The notes under the pieces: generated by a model
Told to the model about the DNA's origin: nothing
What the model saw: the letters and a program-made list of their open reading frames with translations, nothing else
Database searches by the model: none
Assembly (NCBI GenBank): GCA_019044685.2
Contig: JAGTXX020000012.1
Coordinates: forward strand, 1,054,001-1,118,000
Length of the DNA: 64,000 nt
Direction: 5' to 3'
DNA from: Nannochloris sp. 'desiccata'
Lineage: Eukaryota; Chlorophyta; Trebouxiophyceae; Chlorellales; Chlorellaceae
Part shown: positions 63,450 through 64,000 of the stretch, piece by piece
Layout of the letters: each line of letters begins with the position of its first letter
Position numbering within the stretch: position 1 is the stretch's first letter
Program-made: the position numbers and the translations under genes

Positions 63450-64000
63450 AGTGAGTCATGAATAAATCAGATATGCGCATGCATGCTGATTTCTAAACTG
63501 AAGCTTTATTTACTTCTTTGTTTATTTTAGTAGAAGCCCTCCCACCATTTCTCACAACATTATAACTTTCATCACATTTTTCAGTGCGTCTTGAAAAGTG
63601 CTGGTTCTGTTCCAGCACCGTCTATCCTGGTCATGGAATCACATTTGTTCGTAATGACGCCACCATCTTTAGATTCTGTCGCTCTAAATGCCACAAGAAC
63701 TTCAAAATGAAGCGTAACCCACGCAAGGTCAAATGGACAAAGGCATACAGAAAATTAGCTGGCAAGGAACTCGCAGAAGATGCTACTTTCGAGATGGAAC
63801 GCCGGCGCAACCGCCCTGAGAAATATGATAGAGAATTGGTGGCCAAGACTGTCAAGGCCATGAAGAAAATCAAGGATATTCGCGTTGCCAGACAGGACAG
63901 GTTCTACGAACAACGTATGTCCAAGGCAAGAGAGCAGCAAAAGGCAGCAGATCGCAAGCAACTCGAACAAGAGATTCATCTTGTCAAGGCACCGGCGGCG
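63450..64000 (+). CDS. RLP24: Ribosome biogenesis protein RLP24 (3' truncated), split start codon
   Basis: The A of the start codon is at 63450. A 134-nt intron (GTGAGT...TTTCAG, 63451-63584) interrupts the codon, and TG CGT CTT continues at 63585. The spliced product starts M-R-L-E-K-C-W-F-C, exactly where RLP24 homologues begin. The zinc-binding L24e domain has [20 protein letters not shown] and [13 protein letters not shown] (two Cys pairs), then [19 protein letters not shown]. The basic coiled coil ends in [10 protein letters not shown] at the window edge. RLP24 is a placeholder for ribosomal protein L24 on pre-60S particles and is released by the AAA ATPase Drg1. The C-terminal ~20-40 residues lie outside the window. 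Confidence 0.92.

Overview
This window is nuclear DNA from a gene-dense, intron-poor photosynthetic eukaryote. I count 32 protein-coding genes in 64 kb, about one per 2 kb. The gene content includes 23 spliceosomal introns of 65-209 nt, a plastid-type ATP/ADP translocase, a pentatricopeptide-repeat (PPR) protein, the phospholipid methyltransferase PLMT, an AMPK/SnRK1 beta subunit, NUP85, CDT1, DHX29 and ATG5. Several probable plastid precursors carry a phenylalanine within their first few residues (MFCF, MASF, MQF, MAMF). That is known of red-algal and glaucophyte transit peptides, so a unicellular red alga or close relative is my best guess, but it is an inference. I saw no tRNA, rRNA, CRISPR array, transposon or viral gene.

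Layout. 1-3.8 kb: the 3' part of an unrecognised membrane protein, and a large protein with a catalytically dead low-molecular-weight phosphatase domain plus four copies of a repeat. 4-14.4 kb: CDT1, QCR7, a PYROXD2-like oxidoreductase, an unknown Ser/Ala-rich protein and a uridine kinase-UPRT fusion. 14.7-25 kb: prohibitin, AMPK beta, a LON-domain protein, the nucleotide translocase, a four-helix membrane protein and an ataxin-3 homologue. 25-39 kb: CNNM/CorC-type transporter, SurE, a Brahma-class SNF2 ATPase with a frameshift, a two-exon adenylate kinase-like protein and DHX29. 39-51 kb: an unknown protein, NUP85, ATG5, PPR protein, PLMT, isopentenyl phosphate kinase and a Popeye-domain protein. 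51-64 kb: a secreted internal-repeat protein, a secreted bicovalent flavo-oxidase with an unknown Cys-rich N-domain, a YchJ-like protein, a SulP-STAS-cNMP transporter, a SAM-domain protein with a CaaX end, a C1orf74-like protein and RLP24 (cut by the window end).

Genome style. Genes alternate strand unusually regularly (24 of 31 neighbouring pairs), giving many head-to-head pairs separated by about 190-560 bp that are likely bidirectional promoters. Nearly all introns sit close to the start codon: one follows the ATG exactly and one splits the ATG. Four of the 23 introns use a GC-AG boundary, far above the roughly one percent usual in eukaryotes.

The most novel items are the secreted K-L-D-K/L-L-P-T-G-x-W repeat protein (51338-52238), the neighbouring oxidase with its uncharacterised N-domain, the pseudophosphatase-repeat fusion, the high GC-AG intron rate and the split start codon of RLP24.
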